Assembly: GCA_949128115.1 (NCBI GenBank)
Contig: OX421968.1
Location: 31,896,877-31,960,876, forward strand
DNA length: 64,000 bases
Origin: Anaspis maculata
Lineage: Eukaryota; Arthropoda; Insecta; Coleoptera; Scraptiidae
Direction of reading: 5' to 3'
Below, piece by piece: positions 1-11,083 of the stretch (position 1 is the first letter of the stretch; every line of letters begins with the position of its first letter). The notes under the pieces are model-generated. The model had not been told where the DNA came from, did not search any database, and worked only from the letters and a program-made list of their open reading frames with translations. Both the position numbers and the translations under genes were made by a program.

Positions 1-842
1 TCGAAATTTCAAATGACACTACCTACCTTGCGATACATCAAATTGAAGAAAATCAAATTTTCTTTCTGGAAAAAATATTTCCAAAATTTTTAACCCCACC
101 CCCTTTTCCCTAAAAATTCTCTGACTGTCCCATTTTATATTCTGGACCCCCAATTTTTTTCTCAATTTAGTCGGTGTTATCCTCGATAGCATCGACGAAG
201 AAAATTTTCAATGGGAAAAGTGCTACCCAAATTCGCCCCTTTGCTCTCCCCCAACTCAACTCCCAAATTCAACAAAACACCACCTACTTTGTGATACATC
301 AAATTGAAGGGAATTGAATTCTCTATCTGAAAAGAATTTTTTTGGAATTTTCTACCCCTCCCTCAATAAATTGGTCATTTTAAGTATTCTAGGGGGGGGG
401 GTTAAAAAATTGTGAAAAATCGTTTTCATGAAGAGAATTCAATTTTCTTGAATTTGATGTATTACAAAGTGGGTATTGACATTTTAGATTTTTAAGGTCA
501 GGTGGGGGGGAGCGAAGGGGTGAATTTGGGTGGCACTTTTTTATAGAATTTTTTTTATTTTGATGCTGTGCCGGATGACGTTGACTGTGTTGAAGGGAAA
601 TGGAGGTCAAGAATATTAACTTGGACACTTAGAGAATTTTAGAAAGAACGGGGGTTGAAAAATTTCGAAATATTTTTTTTATAAAGAGAATTTAATTTTT
701 TTTAATTTGATGTATCTCAAGGTAGATGGTGTCATTTGAAATTTCAAAGTTGGGGTAAGTGGGGGCGAGGGGGCTCAAGATATAAATTCTCCAATGTATA
801 TTTTAGATGTCCCCCTCGATATAAAAATCGACCTGTTTTTGC
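1..842. mobile_element. Fold-back (inverted-repeat) element, family FB-1, cut by the window edge
   Basis: Positions 1-390 and 395-790 are imperfect inverted copies of each other. For example, the run ending 'gatacatcaaattgaag' near 35-50 returns reversed near 690-715, and the CCCC-rich stretch near 90-110 returns as a G-rich stretch near 645-655. The outer sequence continues to about 842 with 'aaaatcgacctg'. The same sequence, including that phrase, forms both arms of the element at 42680-45406, so this is a dispersed family. No open frame is credible. The left end lies outside the window, so termini and TSD cannot be seen. Confidence 0.7.
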
Positions 843-1225
843 TCAAAGACATTTGCACTAGGAATCGGGAGATATTGCAGGTGGATAGTTTTCAAATAAT
901 CACCCGGTATAAGTAGAACATATAGGTAACGTAGTGTGGTCGCATCATTCTCAATAGCCGAAATTATTTGCGGAAAGCTGTTGAATGTCTCTGAAACCTT
1001 AGCCTTTGACATTAATAATCTTGACAGAACGTCATAAGATAATAAAAACACCGGTAGTCAGTTGTAATTCTGACTACTCTCACTAGTTCCGTCTAACAAA
1101 GAGCGAGCAAAATGTGTATTAGCGAGAACTCCACTGGAAAGTTCATTGCCATTGTCATGGAACATCCAATTCTGTACAGCAAAACTTAGCCAAGGTTAGA
1201 ATAAACAAAAACAAGCGAGTAGTCA
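843..1225. other. Unassigned spacer
   Basis: I see no coding, RNA or mobile-element signature here. A short frame on the minus strand near 803-1051 has no recognisable motif. Confidence 0.4.
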
Positions 1226-1268
<43 letters not shown>

Positions 1269-1304
1269 GTACTGCACCCAACAGGCAAAAAAGCCCAGTT
1301 AAAG
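1226..1304 (-). mobile_element. LINE 3' terminal fragment with (TTA)n tail
   Basis: A run of about 14 ATT units is followed by sequence whose complement reads 'actgggcttttttgcctgttgg'-like text. The same phrase, 'gactgggcacttttgcctg', lies at 47261-47280 just after the stop codon of the plus-strand LINE. This is therefore the 3' UTR end of that LINE family on the minus strand, and the trinucleotide run is its 3' tail rather than a chance microsatellite. Only the last ~80 bp is present, as expected for extreme 5' truncation. Confidence 0.6.
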
Positions 1305-1634
1305 GGTGAGGGAAATATTTTAAAATATTGACAATCTGGCATCTGACGGATGAGGCGAGTATGCGCAATGTGCCCGAAATTATGCGTATACTTCCGTATA
1401 GGTACTTCTAACGTATATATAAAAGCTTGGACCTTCGAAGTTTCATGTATACGATACGTAGAAATTTCGAATCTGCGTTATGTAGTAAGTTGAGGTTGTG
1501 AACAAAATCATATGATTGCGCATGCCAGACTTCTGCGGTTATGCATATGATATGTAATACGGTTAATTCAGAGGTTGTGAATGTAGCTTAGTGCTTTTTG
1601 TTGACAATGAATCTGTCGCGACACGTGTACGCAA
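1305..1634. other. Unassigned AT-rich spacer
   Basis: No recognisable gene or repeat was found in this stretch. Confidence 0.4.
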
Positions 1635-1786
1635 TGGGCGTTTTCCATTTAGCGACACAAGTCGACTTGTGTCGACACAAACCGACACAAACGCGTTCCA
1701 TTTGATCTGTGTTCCTTTGTTCAATCGACACAAGCTAACACAAGCTGACACAAACCGACACAAATGTTTTAAATGGAAAGCGCCCA
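1635..1786. mobile_element. Short MITE with internal CGACACAA motif repeats
   Basis: The ends are inverted repeats: TGGGCGTTTTCCATTTA on the left, and on the right the complement of TGGGCGCTTTCCATTTA. The 150-bp interior repeats the octamer CGACACAA or close variants many times. No convincing target-site duplication is visible. A 96-residue frame running through it is a by-product of the repeats. Confidence 0.6.
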
Positions 1787-3088
1787 CTACCAGCTACCCG
1801 CGAGCGCAGCTAAGCTCCAGAGATGCTATGAAACTCTGGGACGCATATTATGACGGTAAGAACCGTCATCCATACCCATGAACCTATGATGGTAAAAACA
1901 GTCATCGAACATGTTTTTAAGTTGTTTTAAACATGTTTTTTTTTTCAAAGAGAAAAAACAGTTTCAAACAATTAGAAACATGTTCAAAATAAGAAACACT
2001 TTGCTTTGTTTAAAAAAAAAAACATGTTTTTTTGCCAACCCTATTTAATACCAACTAGGGACGCTCCACGCCCGACGCTCTTTCAGTAGCAATTTTGTCA
2101 TAATAGGTAAATCAGGTTCGTGTCTTTCGAACGGCGGATTGTGTCGCACGTGTATTGCAATAAAAGTCAGTTTTTCAGTCTCGGGGCTAACTGTCAACTT
2201 GTTTTTTTGTTATGAACTTAATTGTTGCAACAATTGTTTCCATAGTGTGAAATCTAAAATAAAAGGTCAGGTGAGATTAAAAAACAGTGATACATGTCCG
2301 AAAAAATCTGACGTCCGAAAGATACCAACTTTTCCCTATTACATATTTTTGTTTGTATACCTACCCAGCCAGTACCCAAGTACTTCCTTAGGACGTTATT
2401 GTGGTTTGTGAAGAAAAGTCAGGTCGAGGGTCAGATGCAGCTTGGTAGATAAACAACAAATATTACAAAAACTGTTATTTTATAAAAAGCGAACGTCCAC
2501 ATTTGCTATTTCCAAAAATAAGACTGTAAACTTTCCATTCCACAATGGCAGTCATTCCTATTTGCTCAAGTCAGTGATTTTTCGAGATACATAGTGTGGT
2601 GCAATTTGGTAGAAATAATAAAAGTGATGCTAAAAATGGAATCTTCAATATTGCATGAACAGACGCAAAGGCCGACAAGCGCACGGTTGACCTTGACTCC
2701 GTCTTTCATCCCCGAACCACAGGTGCGGATCTCCGATACATCCACGCTCCCTGCGCCGGTGTTCATAACTTCGTCTGCCTCCCGACCACGCTGCCGATTT
2801 TCCTCTACACATTGCCGTACCGCCGGCTGGAGGCATGTATACTTGGGGGGTTTGCCTTAAGACCACCCGAGGAGGAGTTCCAGACCGGCTTCGGATCAGA
2901 TAAAAGACGCCTAGTCACCCACCCATCCAACTCTTGGCAGCGGCCAACGTTGCTGCAGTCAAGTTTTCACCCGACTGGAGCGGCCTACTACACTCTACGC
3001 CCTCCACATCACAACATCACAATACGCGGACGCTCTAACGTTTGTGCATCGATGACTGAAATTACAGGACTGGGGACGGCTTTTGATA
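1787..3088. other. Unassigned spacer
   Basis: Overlapping frames at 2594-3126 on both strands have no domain motif and no homologue that I recognise. The segment from 2680 to 3060 is more GC-rich than its surroundings and could be an old element or a genic fragment, but I cannot assign it. Confidence 0.35.
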
Positions 3089-3900
3089 TACAGGGTGTCA
3101 AATTCAAAACTTACAATTGCCTGTGAGTTTGAAACAAAAGCAGATATAGAAAATCGCCCAAAACCGTTTCGACATAATGGAACCATAATAATGAAGTCAG
3201 TGACTCACCCCCACGCAGTGTCTTGAGCCCCAGCCCCCCCACTATTTTTTTTCAAATGGCAACCCCCCACTTGTGTTACATCAATCAAAAGCCCTTGAAA
3301 AATGCTTCCCGGTGGTGTAAACTATTCCATATTTCGTTTGAGTAGTTTCCGATAATTTTGCAAAAAACTGTCTAATGGGTTCACATTGATTAAAAAATGA
3401 ATTCACTCCACCAATAAATCATATTTTAACTACTTCGAACCAAAAAGAAAGACCGAATGTTCACAATAACTGTTCAAAATGATTGCCGTTGTTTTCAACG
3501 CAATAATAAAGCCTGCTCTCGAACTCTCGTCGAAAGTTTTCGAAGGTTTCTCTTAAAAACGCAACGACATTCTTCGGTAATTCTACGTCGCAAATCTTCG
3601 ATCGACTCCGGCTGAGTTTCAAAAACAACAGACTTCAAGTGATCCCACAAAAAGAAGTCTGAAGGAGTCATGTCCGATGATCTGGTAGGCCATTCAATGG
3701 GTCTTTTTCTGCCAATCCACCGCACCGGTCTGTATAATGATCATCTAACCATTGACTAACTAGACATAGTGAGGTGGAGCTCCATCTTGTTAGAAATGGA
3801 TTGAGTCCTTGGTCAAATTAGGGTTTCCATCTAGGTCCATCTGATTTTCTAATTTCTGAACTATTAGGAACTTGGGGATGATGATCCTGGTGGCGGATTG
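3089..3900 (-). pseudogene. Decayed mariner-like transposase
   Basis: On the minus strand near 3790-3760 the frame encodes a QDGAPPHY motif, which carries the second catalytic Asp of mariner transposases. Near 3720-3600 another frame encodes WPTRSSDMTPSDFFLW, which carries the third catalytic Asp followed by the typical PSDFFLWD segment. The two are in different frames and a stop lies between them, so the gene is dead. The spacing between the two Asp residues is close to that of D,D34D mariners. A terminus TACAGGGTGTCAAATTC begins at 3089 next to a TA and points towards the transposase; it is probably the 3' end of the element. The opposite terminus and the N-terminal DNA-binding domain were not found. 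Confidence 0.75.
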
Positions 3901-3926
3901 TGTTATGGTGGCGGATTGTGTTATGT
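3889..3926. repeat. Tandem duplication of an ~18-bp unit
   Basis: The phrase GGTGGCGGATTGTGTTAT occurs twice back to back. Confidence 0.7.
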
Positions 3927-5309
3927 GAAGCTATGATGCAATGAATCACCGCAAAACCTCAACTCGTGAAAAACATTTGTTTCAGTGACGAATGTACTTT
4001 TTGAATGGTCATGTGAACAAACAAAATTGTTCCAGGCTTCAGAAACCGGTTTCCAACACCGGTTTTCATTAGTAAGCTGGCAAACCGAGTTGTAAACTGC
4101 ATATTATTTATTCGCATTTTGTGGACGTGGTTTTCGTGTAATTTTGCTTGTCGTGAATCAAGGTGGGCGCCTCCGACTTAGTTTTGCATTTCAGTGTACT
4201 GTACCTAAGCATGGCGAATGCCCAGCAACGAAAACAAAAACCAAATCTAGTCGAGGGGGCCTGGCTGGGCTGTTGACTTGTTGTATCTAATCTGGCCATC
4301 GCTGCTTACCCCTTTTTATCGCAGCATTAGCCGTACAAAACCTCGTCAACAATACACGCCAGCAAAATTTGCCGCGGATAATTCCGAGAACGAGTCAAAT
4401 TGTTTCATTTTAATGCCACGATTGCTGCTGACTTTGATGAATTACTGTTCACTTCACCTCCGGTTGCCGCACGCAACTAATTTTAATTATAATAAAATCT
4501 TCACTTATACCAGTACTGGCTACTGCACGACCGACCATACACCCATCAACCCCAATTACTTGATAAAATCGAACCAGTCGGCCTGTTTTAACCCAGAATA
4601 AATTAAAGAAAAGCTGAAAATTTGAGGATTCCTTCACAATTTGATGGTGGGTAATAATAATAACATATTAAAATTCCCACTCTGCCCTAGGCTTGGCATT
4701 TTTTTCTGTAGGAGGTCGAAGGTCCGCTGCTTTTGTTATACTTTTTTCAATTGACTATTGTAGCGTTCAAATTTTCCCGCTACGACAAAACCTCGACAAA
4801 TAACTCATTAAAGGCGAATATCCAAGAACGTTGATGAAAGGGTCTTTCTTGATCTACAAAGAGGAATGGGGGGGGGGGGGGTTCGGTCGAGTTTACCTGA
4901 GCGGGGAGGGAGACTTGAGACGCTTACTCTGGGTGCCGCTACTGCTGCTGGCTTCACAGCAACACGCTGCAAAACAAATAAATGTGCATTTTCTCTCTCG
5001 ACTCAGAGTAAAAACCCTTTTCAAAAAAAAGTGAGTTTCTCAAGCCTCTTTACCGTGCGGTTTAACCGATCTTTTTGACCATTCTAGGGTTTTAAGGTAG
5101 GTATATTTACCGTTATACTATTCATGAGTGGCCACTTAAGAAAGGACCCTACCTTTTTTCGTCAACGGACCTTCATCGCCAGTGAAAAAGCAAGGAGTTC
5201 CTGTAGGCAACAGCAGGACTCGCTGATCTGAAACTGAATTCTCTACAACCTCATCACTCTCATCGGAACCTCTTCATTCTCATTGGAATTTCATCATCAA
5301 CTTTGGTTT
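3927..5309. other. Unassigned spacer
   Basis: Contains a G12 homopolymer near 4869-4880. Short frames on both strands lack motifs. No gene supported. Confidence 0.35.
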
Positions 5310-5553
5310 TCATCGCTGTCCATCTATCGTACTATCGCTGTCTCTGACGTACTCGCCGTGGATGGAAAGAAAAGAATAAATAAATGTTCCTGAGCTACAA
5401 ATTTTTGAAATCCGAAAAAAGTGAATTTGTAGAGCTGTATCTTCGTCATTAGGCCGAACTTTGCAAAATGGTATGTAGGTTTTCGTCATATTTTGACGAG
5501 ATCTACCCATTGTTAAATTTTTTGCTATCATCCCTGGAACACCCTGTATAACA
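5310..5553. mobile_element. Mariner-type MITE end
   Basis: The minus-strand sequence starting at 5553 reads TATACAGGGTGTTCC, the terminal pattern shared by the TA-inserting MITEs of this window. The body toward 5310 has the usual AT-rich non-coding look. I did not find the matching opposite end, so this is a single-ended fragment. Confidence 0.4.
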
Positions 5554-6007
5554 CACAAATATCATTATTTTGCTGGAATGTTTTCCCGTTCTTACAAAGT
5601 CACGGAGTGATTTTGTTTCTTGAAATCTATCATGCCAGAGCTTGATTTGATGAAACGTGCTATTCACAGGAAAAATAAGGCTAGGATCAGAATGTGGCTT
5701 TGATTTGTTACCTTATCCATTTCAAGGCATGGAAATAGTTGTCTCTATCAAACCAAAAAAAAAACTAAAATCGAATCCGTATTTTAGCCATGACATAATT
5801 CTCTTCCGACAGTGCGAGCGTTTGAAATTAAGTTTCTAGATGATGCACGTGAACAAGACTACGGTGTGACTCTGTAACAGTGATTAGTGAGGTCGGTACA
5901 GTATACCCCACCCGGTGTATTATACCCTGCATTTTTGAGTAATGCAGTGTCCTTTGGCACACATTTTTTTGGCACCTGTCTGAACATTTTTGTCCATTGC
6001 CGCAAGC

Positions 6008-6180
6008 GAAATTTCAGTTGAGATCCTGTATACAGGGTGAAGAAGAAAATAAAATTAAAAAAATGTATCTTTTGAACGGACAAAGGTGGAGTATTGCAGG
6101 CATGTCATATGATGCGCAATTTGATGGTTGTTGAGGTACATCAAACCACCTTATTAAAACATTGCTAACCGTTTTCGAGA
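6008..6180. mobile_element. Two abutting TA-type MITE ends
   Basis: At about 6010-6030 a leftward-facing end (complement TACAGGATCTCAAC) abuts a rightward-facing end TACAGGGTGAAGAAG. This looks like two different TA-inserting MITEs placed end to end. Partner termini were not located. Confidence 0.35.
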
Positions 6181-7049
6181 ATATTTTGGAAAAACTGAGA
6201 TCTAAATCATTATCTCCATTGAATCGCCTATTTTTGAAGATATTGGAGTGAAATTTGGTATTTGCCTAATGAAAGACGTCAGAAATGGATAAAAGTTGCA
6301 GTTATTGTCTAGGCCTATTATTTTCCTAAATAAGACCCAAGAATAAATCCCAATTTTTTCTCTGGGAGCCGCCATCTTGGTTTGTGATAGTCATCAGGTG
6401 AGTACCATGCCGTCACTCCATCATGTTAAAGATCACCTTGGATGAACCATTCCATCTTTGCTGAAAGAAAGATGACGCACTGATATATCGGGCTCCTCAG
6501 AACTAGAGGAAACCTACTCATGATTAACCTAGATTAACCTGCTGTTAATCATCGAGCCAGTGCAAGTTATTGAACACCGCGATTAAGACTCTTGATCGTT
6601 TTCAGGTTGTTTACCAAGATTCAATAGTCATAAGTGGAGCGGTTCAGTTCTAGAAGCATGGAATTCTGATGAATTTTCACTGAATTATTAGAAACAAGTG
6701 CATTCTATAGCATAGGTTTGAAAAAAACGGATGAAAATAGTTCAGAACGGTTTCTTTAGCTTGTTAAGCGATAAATTATGGATCTTTTTGACGATTTTTA
6801 TGCCTTCAGCCCATTTAGATAATGGGATGAAATTCTTCAATTTCTCATCACCCTGTGATGTCATCTACAGAGATTGCCATCATGCCAACATTCCCCAAAG
6901 TTGAAGAGAAAATCCAAACATTCCAAAAAACACTGCGGTATAAAAATTTATGAGGTTCTATCCATTATTATTGTTGCCCTACCACACAATTTGTTCGCTT
7001 TCTACCTACTGCAAGATAGTCTTTCGTGTTCTTCCTACATCCCATGAGT
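6181..7049. other. Unassigned AT-rich spacer
   Basis: No gene, RNA or repeat signature recognised. Confidence 0.35.
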
Positions 7050-7942
7050 ACCTACATTTTGTGCAGTATTACATTGAGTTTAGAGAAGGCAGCATATACA
7101 GAAGCAGGAGTGCAGAACAGGATGTCGACGTCACCCTCGATCAAGCTGTGATTTGAGTACATCCTGCTGAGAGGAGAAGATGCCATAAGATTTGTTCTGG
7201 CAGAAGGCAGCAGAAACAGAGCTTTTGATCTCAAATGAGCACCAGGCACGCGAAAGTCAATCCTGCTCAGAATCTCAGCGCAGTCAACTCCCCCAAAAAG
7301 AATCTTGTGCAGGTAAATAACGGAGTGGGCAGCCCTGCGATTGTTCAAACACTGTAAGTGGAACCTGTTTCTGCAGCTCACTGTTTAGGAAACCCTTAGG
7401 AGGATAGACACTGTCCAACCTGAAGGACAGAAATTTCAAAAATCTCCGCTGCACCCTCTCCAGGCTGTTAATATGAGTCTTATATAGGGGGCTCCAAATA
7501 ATAGAAGCATACTCAAGCTTCGACCTGACAAACGTGCAGTACAGCAAACGAAGCGTAGCGACATCCGCAAAGTCCCTTGAGTTTCGGATGACAAAACCCA
7601 GACTTCTGAACGCCGATTTGACGACATCGTTTATGTGCATTCTGAAGGAAAGCTCTGGGTCAAAACAAACACCAAGATCTCTGACGCTGCCAGGTCTAGA
7701 AAGAGTGTACGCGCCCAGGTTGTAGTCATAGAAAGTTGGGTTGCGCTTCCGAGTCTAAGACTGTACGTAGCACTTCGAGGCATTTAGTGACAGAAAATTA
7801 GCTTTGCACCACTCATCAACCATGTCAAGATTTGCCTGAAGTAACCGACAGTCGGGATCATCAATTCTGCAAAATATCTTCAGATCATCGGCATATGATA
7901 AATGTTTCACAGATAGATTAGCTACTATGTCGTCAGCATATA
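7050..7942 (-). pseudogene. LINE-1: C-terminal half of a non-LTR reverse transcriptase
   Basis: Minus-strand continuation of the LINE at 9490-10735, beyond the fold-back insertion. It holds the RT motif YADDLKIF at about 7905-7882 (catalytic Asp pair), then the thumb region and the conserved downstream motif KLEYASIIW near 7510. The tail corresponds to the last ~150 residues of the LINE at 46042-47190. A nonsense TAG lies near 7757, and the C-terminal part from about 7381 to 7052 is in another frame, so the copy is dead. Sequence and domain order match a Jockey/CR1-group LINE, but I cannot fix the clade. It is probably the same or a sister family of the plus-strand LINE at 45.6-47.3 kb. Confidence 0.85.
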
Positions 7943-9487
7943 TACAGGTGTCCCGTTTTTCAACGCTCACTATGGGTATCTCGGAAACGGTAAGAGATAC
8001 AAAGTCGGTTAAATTACAAAAAAGTTGCGCAATTTTATGACTATCTTAAAAATGTCAAGATATCCAAGATATCTTTAGTCATTTCTGAAATATCCCCAAA
8101 AAACTGAAAAATGCCGAATTCGAAAATTTCAAATTACTTCTTTATTATGACAGCTATCAATTTAAAATTTGGTATTCTGACATTTTTGAAGGTCCTTGAT
8201 CGACTACTGACGGTCATAATTTTTTCCTACGCCTACTAGTTTTTGAGGTATGACAGTTAACTTCATTTTTTCTTATGGACACCATATTATTTATCCACCC
8301 CATAAAACTCAGCTTTTCTTTCTCTTTACAAAAATAGAAAACACTTGTAGCATTTTTGTCAAAATAACCTATAAAAATTGGAAAAACCATTTCTGAGGCG
8401 AAAAATCTAGTCACCGGTTCGGTTGCCATGCTCTCGTGATATAATAACAATTGCATTCGGTTGCCATGGTCGATTGATTCTGGAAAAAGTTGGTAGTCAT
8501 TTCGTTTTTATGTATTTGATAATGATAATAAATGAAAATAAAACAAATACAAAATCAAGTATAACACAAAATAACATCGCAATGGCAATAAACATTTATA
8601 ATTCACAATTACTCGAATTGGAGTCCATTTTGCTCTGTGCAGAGTTGTGTGCCTTTTAGCCATATTTTCAACGGCTACGCTGATATTGTGCGGGTTAATT
8701 GACTGAAACGCAATACGCATCATCAACTCCTTGCTTCCAGCTCTTGGTTGCTTTGGGATGTTCTGTCATGAACCATAAATTCGATCTTGAAGCGTTCCTC
8801 GCAAATAGACTCCGTTTCGAGTAATTGTAAATTATAAATGTTGTTGCTATTGCGATGTTATTTTATGTTATACGAGGTTTTGTATTTGTTTGATTTTTAT
8901 TTATTATCATTATCAAATACATAAAAACGGAATGTAACCCAACTTTTTCCAAAATCAACCGACCATGGCAACCAAATGCCATTGTTATTATGTCACGAGA
9001 GCATGGCAACCAAACCGGTAACTAGATTTTTTCGCCACAGAAAGTGTTTTTCTAATTTTTATAGGTTATTTTGACAAAAATGCTACAAGTGTTTTATATC
9101 TTTGTAAATAGAAAGAAAAGGTGAGTTTTATGGAGTGGAGAAATAATATGGTGTCCATAAAAAAAAATGAAGTTAACTGTCATATCTCAAAAACTAGTAG
9201 GCGTAGAAAAAAATTATGACCGTCAGTCGATCAAGGACCTTCAAAAATGTCAAAATACCAAATTTCAAATTGATAGCTGTCATAATGAAGAAGTGATTTA
9301 AAATTTTCGAATTCGGCATTTTTCAGTTTTTTGGGGATATTTCAGAAATGACCAAAGATATCTTGGATATCTTGACATATTTGAGATAGTCATAAAATTG
9401 CGCAACTTTTTTGTAATTTAACCGACTTTGTATCTCTTACCGTTTCCGAGATACCCATAGTGAGCGTTGAAAAACGGGACACCTGTA
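7943..9487. mobile_element. 1,545-bp fold-back MITE with ~680-bp inverted arms, inserted at TA
   Basis: The left end TACAGGTGTCCCG and the right end (complement of the same) are flanked by TA on both sides. The inverted identity runs from 7943 to about 8630 on the left and 8806 to 9487 on the right, leaving a spacer of only ~175 bp. Removing the element plus one TA restores the reading frame of the surrounding LINE, which proves the boundaries. There is no transposase frame, so it must have been mobilised in trans, probably by a Tc1/mariner-type enzyme given the TA target and the ends. Any transcript crossing it would fold into a hairpin several hundred base pairs long. Confidence 0.9.
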
Positions 9488-10735
9488 TATCAAAAAGCTC
9501 AGGACCAAGATTAGAACCCTGTGGCACACCCGATGGCTGAAGGAACTCTCTAGACCTACTACCGTTATGTTGGACAAACAGGTGTCTGTCACATAAGTAT
9601 GATTTCAAGAGCCTGACCAACGAAGGGGACAAGCCAAAGGCGGCTTTTGAAAAATCGGTGTAAATAACGTCCACCTGACCACCAGAATCAAGCACACCAC
9701 CGATGAACTGGGTCTTACACATGAGATTGGACGCAGTTGAGCGTCCCCTAACAAAACCATGCTGATTTGGAGACAACAACCTGGAGGTATGATTATAGAG
9801 AAAGGAATGCAGCACAGTCTCAAAGACCTTACTGAAGTTGCTCAAGAGGGAGATTGGTCTATAATTTGACATTTCATTTTTATTGCCTTTCTTATGAACT
9901 GGACAAATATGTGTACGTTTCTATATTATAGGAAATATGGATCTTCTCAATATCAGATTGAACATGTCGATGTCGGTCAGAGGCTTCACGAAAACTGAGG
10001 AGCAGTCCCTAATGAGGAAGGCAGGCACAGAATCGGGACCAGTTGTCATTCCGGCCTTAAGTTTTCTCAAAGCATCAAGAACGTCACTCTCACCTATCAC
10101 ATTGACAATCAACAAACCACCGGACTCAAGGAATGCGCACGCAGGCCTTCGAGGCGATGCATTGGAGGGGCTCACAAAAACGGAGGAAAACCGCGCCGCA
10201 AAAGCGTCAGCGAGGCCTTGAGGCGTATTGTACTCGACGCCATCGTGAACCATCACTGGTGGAATGTCTCCACACTGCCTTCTAGAGTTGATGTTTTTCC
10301 AGAAGGTTGACGGATTATGGACGATGTCACTCTCGATACGGATGAGGTAGCTCTTATAGCTGATGTCGATTTCACGCTTGAGAAGCCCACGCAACTCCCT
10401 AAAGCGAGCCAGGTCAGCATCATTCCCACTCCTCAAAAACCCCCTCCACGCCCTGTCCTTCCGTCTAATGCAAGAGATAATTCTGCCGTTAAACCATGGT
10501 GGATATTTGCGGGTTGGCTGTCTCTTCAAAGGTATGTGCTTATCAAACAAGGTATACAGTTTGGAATAAAAAGCCTCAACAGCAGTGTCAACGTCCTTCA
10601 ATCCGCAAAGAAAAGTCCAATCGACCAAAGCGAGATCGGAGTAAACCGCAGCATAGTTACCCCTTCTGAAGTTGAACTCACTCGGCGTGGCGTCACGTCC
10701 ACATTTGAAAGGGATGACCATGAAGACCACTCATA
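9488..10735 (-). pseudogene. LINE-1: linker and N-terminal half of the reverse transcriptase
   Basis: Minus-strand frame 10730-9921 covers the linker after the endonuclease and the start of the RT domain (GPDSVPAFLIRD, RT motif 0/1). After a frame break near 9900, frame 9872-9490 carries NYRPISLLSNFSKVFE, the QHGF.GRS motif, YTDFSKA (motif A) and PSGVPQG (motif B). Compared with the LINE at 46.1 kb, about 18 residues are missing right after YTDFSKA, an internal in-frame deletion that removes part of motif A. The endonuclease and ORF1 are absent, so the copy is 5'-truncated near 10735. The RT is interrupted at 9488 by the fold-back element and continues at 7942. Confidence 0.88.
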
Positions 10736-10814
10736 CCAAATTTCATGCCTGTATCACAAAATGAACAGGTCAAGTCACTAACCTTCGGACTATTGACGGA
10801 GATATTAGAGGGTA

Positions 10815-11055
10815 CATTCGACGGAATGGCATCCAGGCCCGTTCGACGGAATGGCATCAGGCCCGTTCGACGGAAATCTTAGTTTTCGGAGGTCATAGGT
10901 GTAGGCAACCAAGTATTCACGCAGAGGAGATGTGCAGAGTGGCAATTGGGAGCTTTGTTTAGAACCACTGTATCATGCATCCAACATGCGCGTATCCCCA
11001 CTTCATTCCGTCGAGTGGGCCTTCCGTCCAGCGGGCCTTCCGTCCAACGGTCTGC
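10815..11055. repeat. Inverted-repeat element with short repeated motifs at both ends
   Basis: The left end carries three copies of a GCCCGTTCGACGGAA-type unit (10817-10880). The right end carries three inverted variants (11003-11050). The spacer is about 120 bp. The architecture, short tandem units facing each other, is the same idea as in the element at 54859-56688 but with an unrelated unit. No TSD was resolved. Confidence 0.5.
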
Positions 11056-11083
11056 CCCGAGCCAGGGGTGTTGTGTTCTTTTT

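Noticed and set aside
2594..3126. Overlapping frames of 70-104 residues on both strands
   Set aside because: Mutually overlapping in several frames with no motif. None stands out as real.
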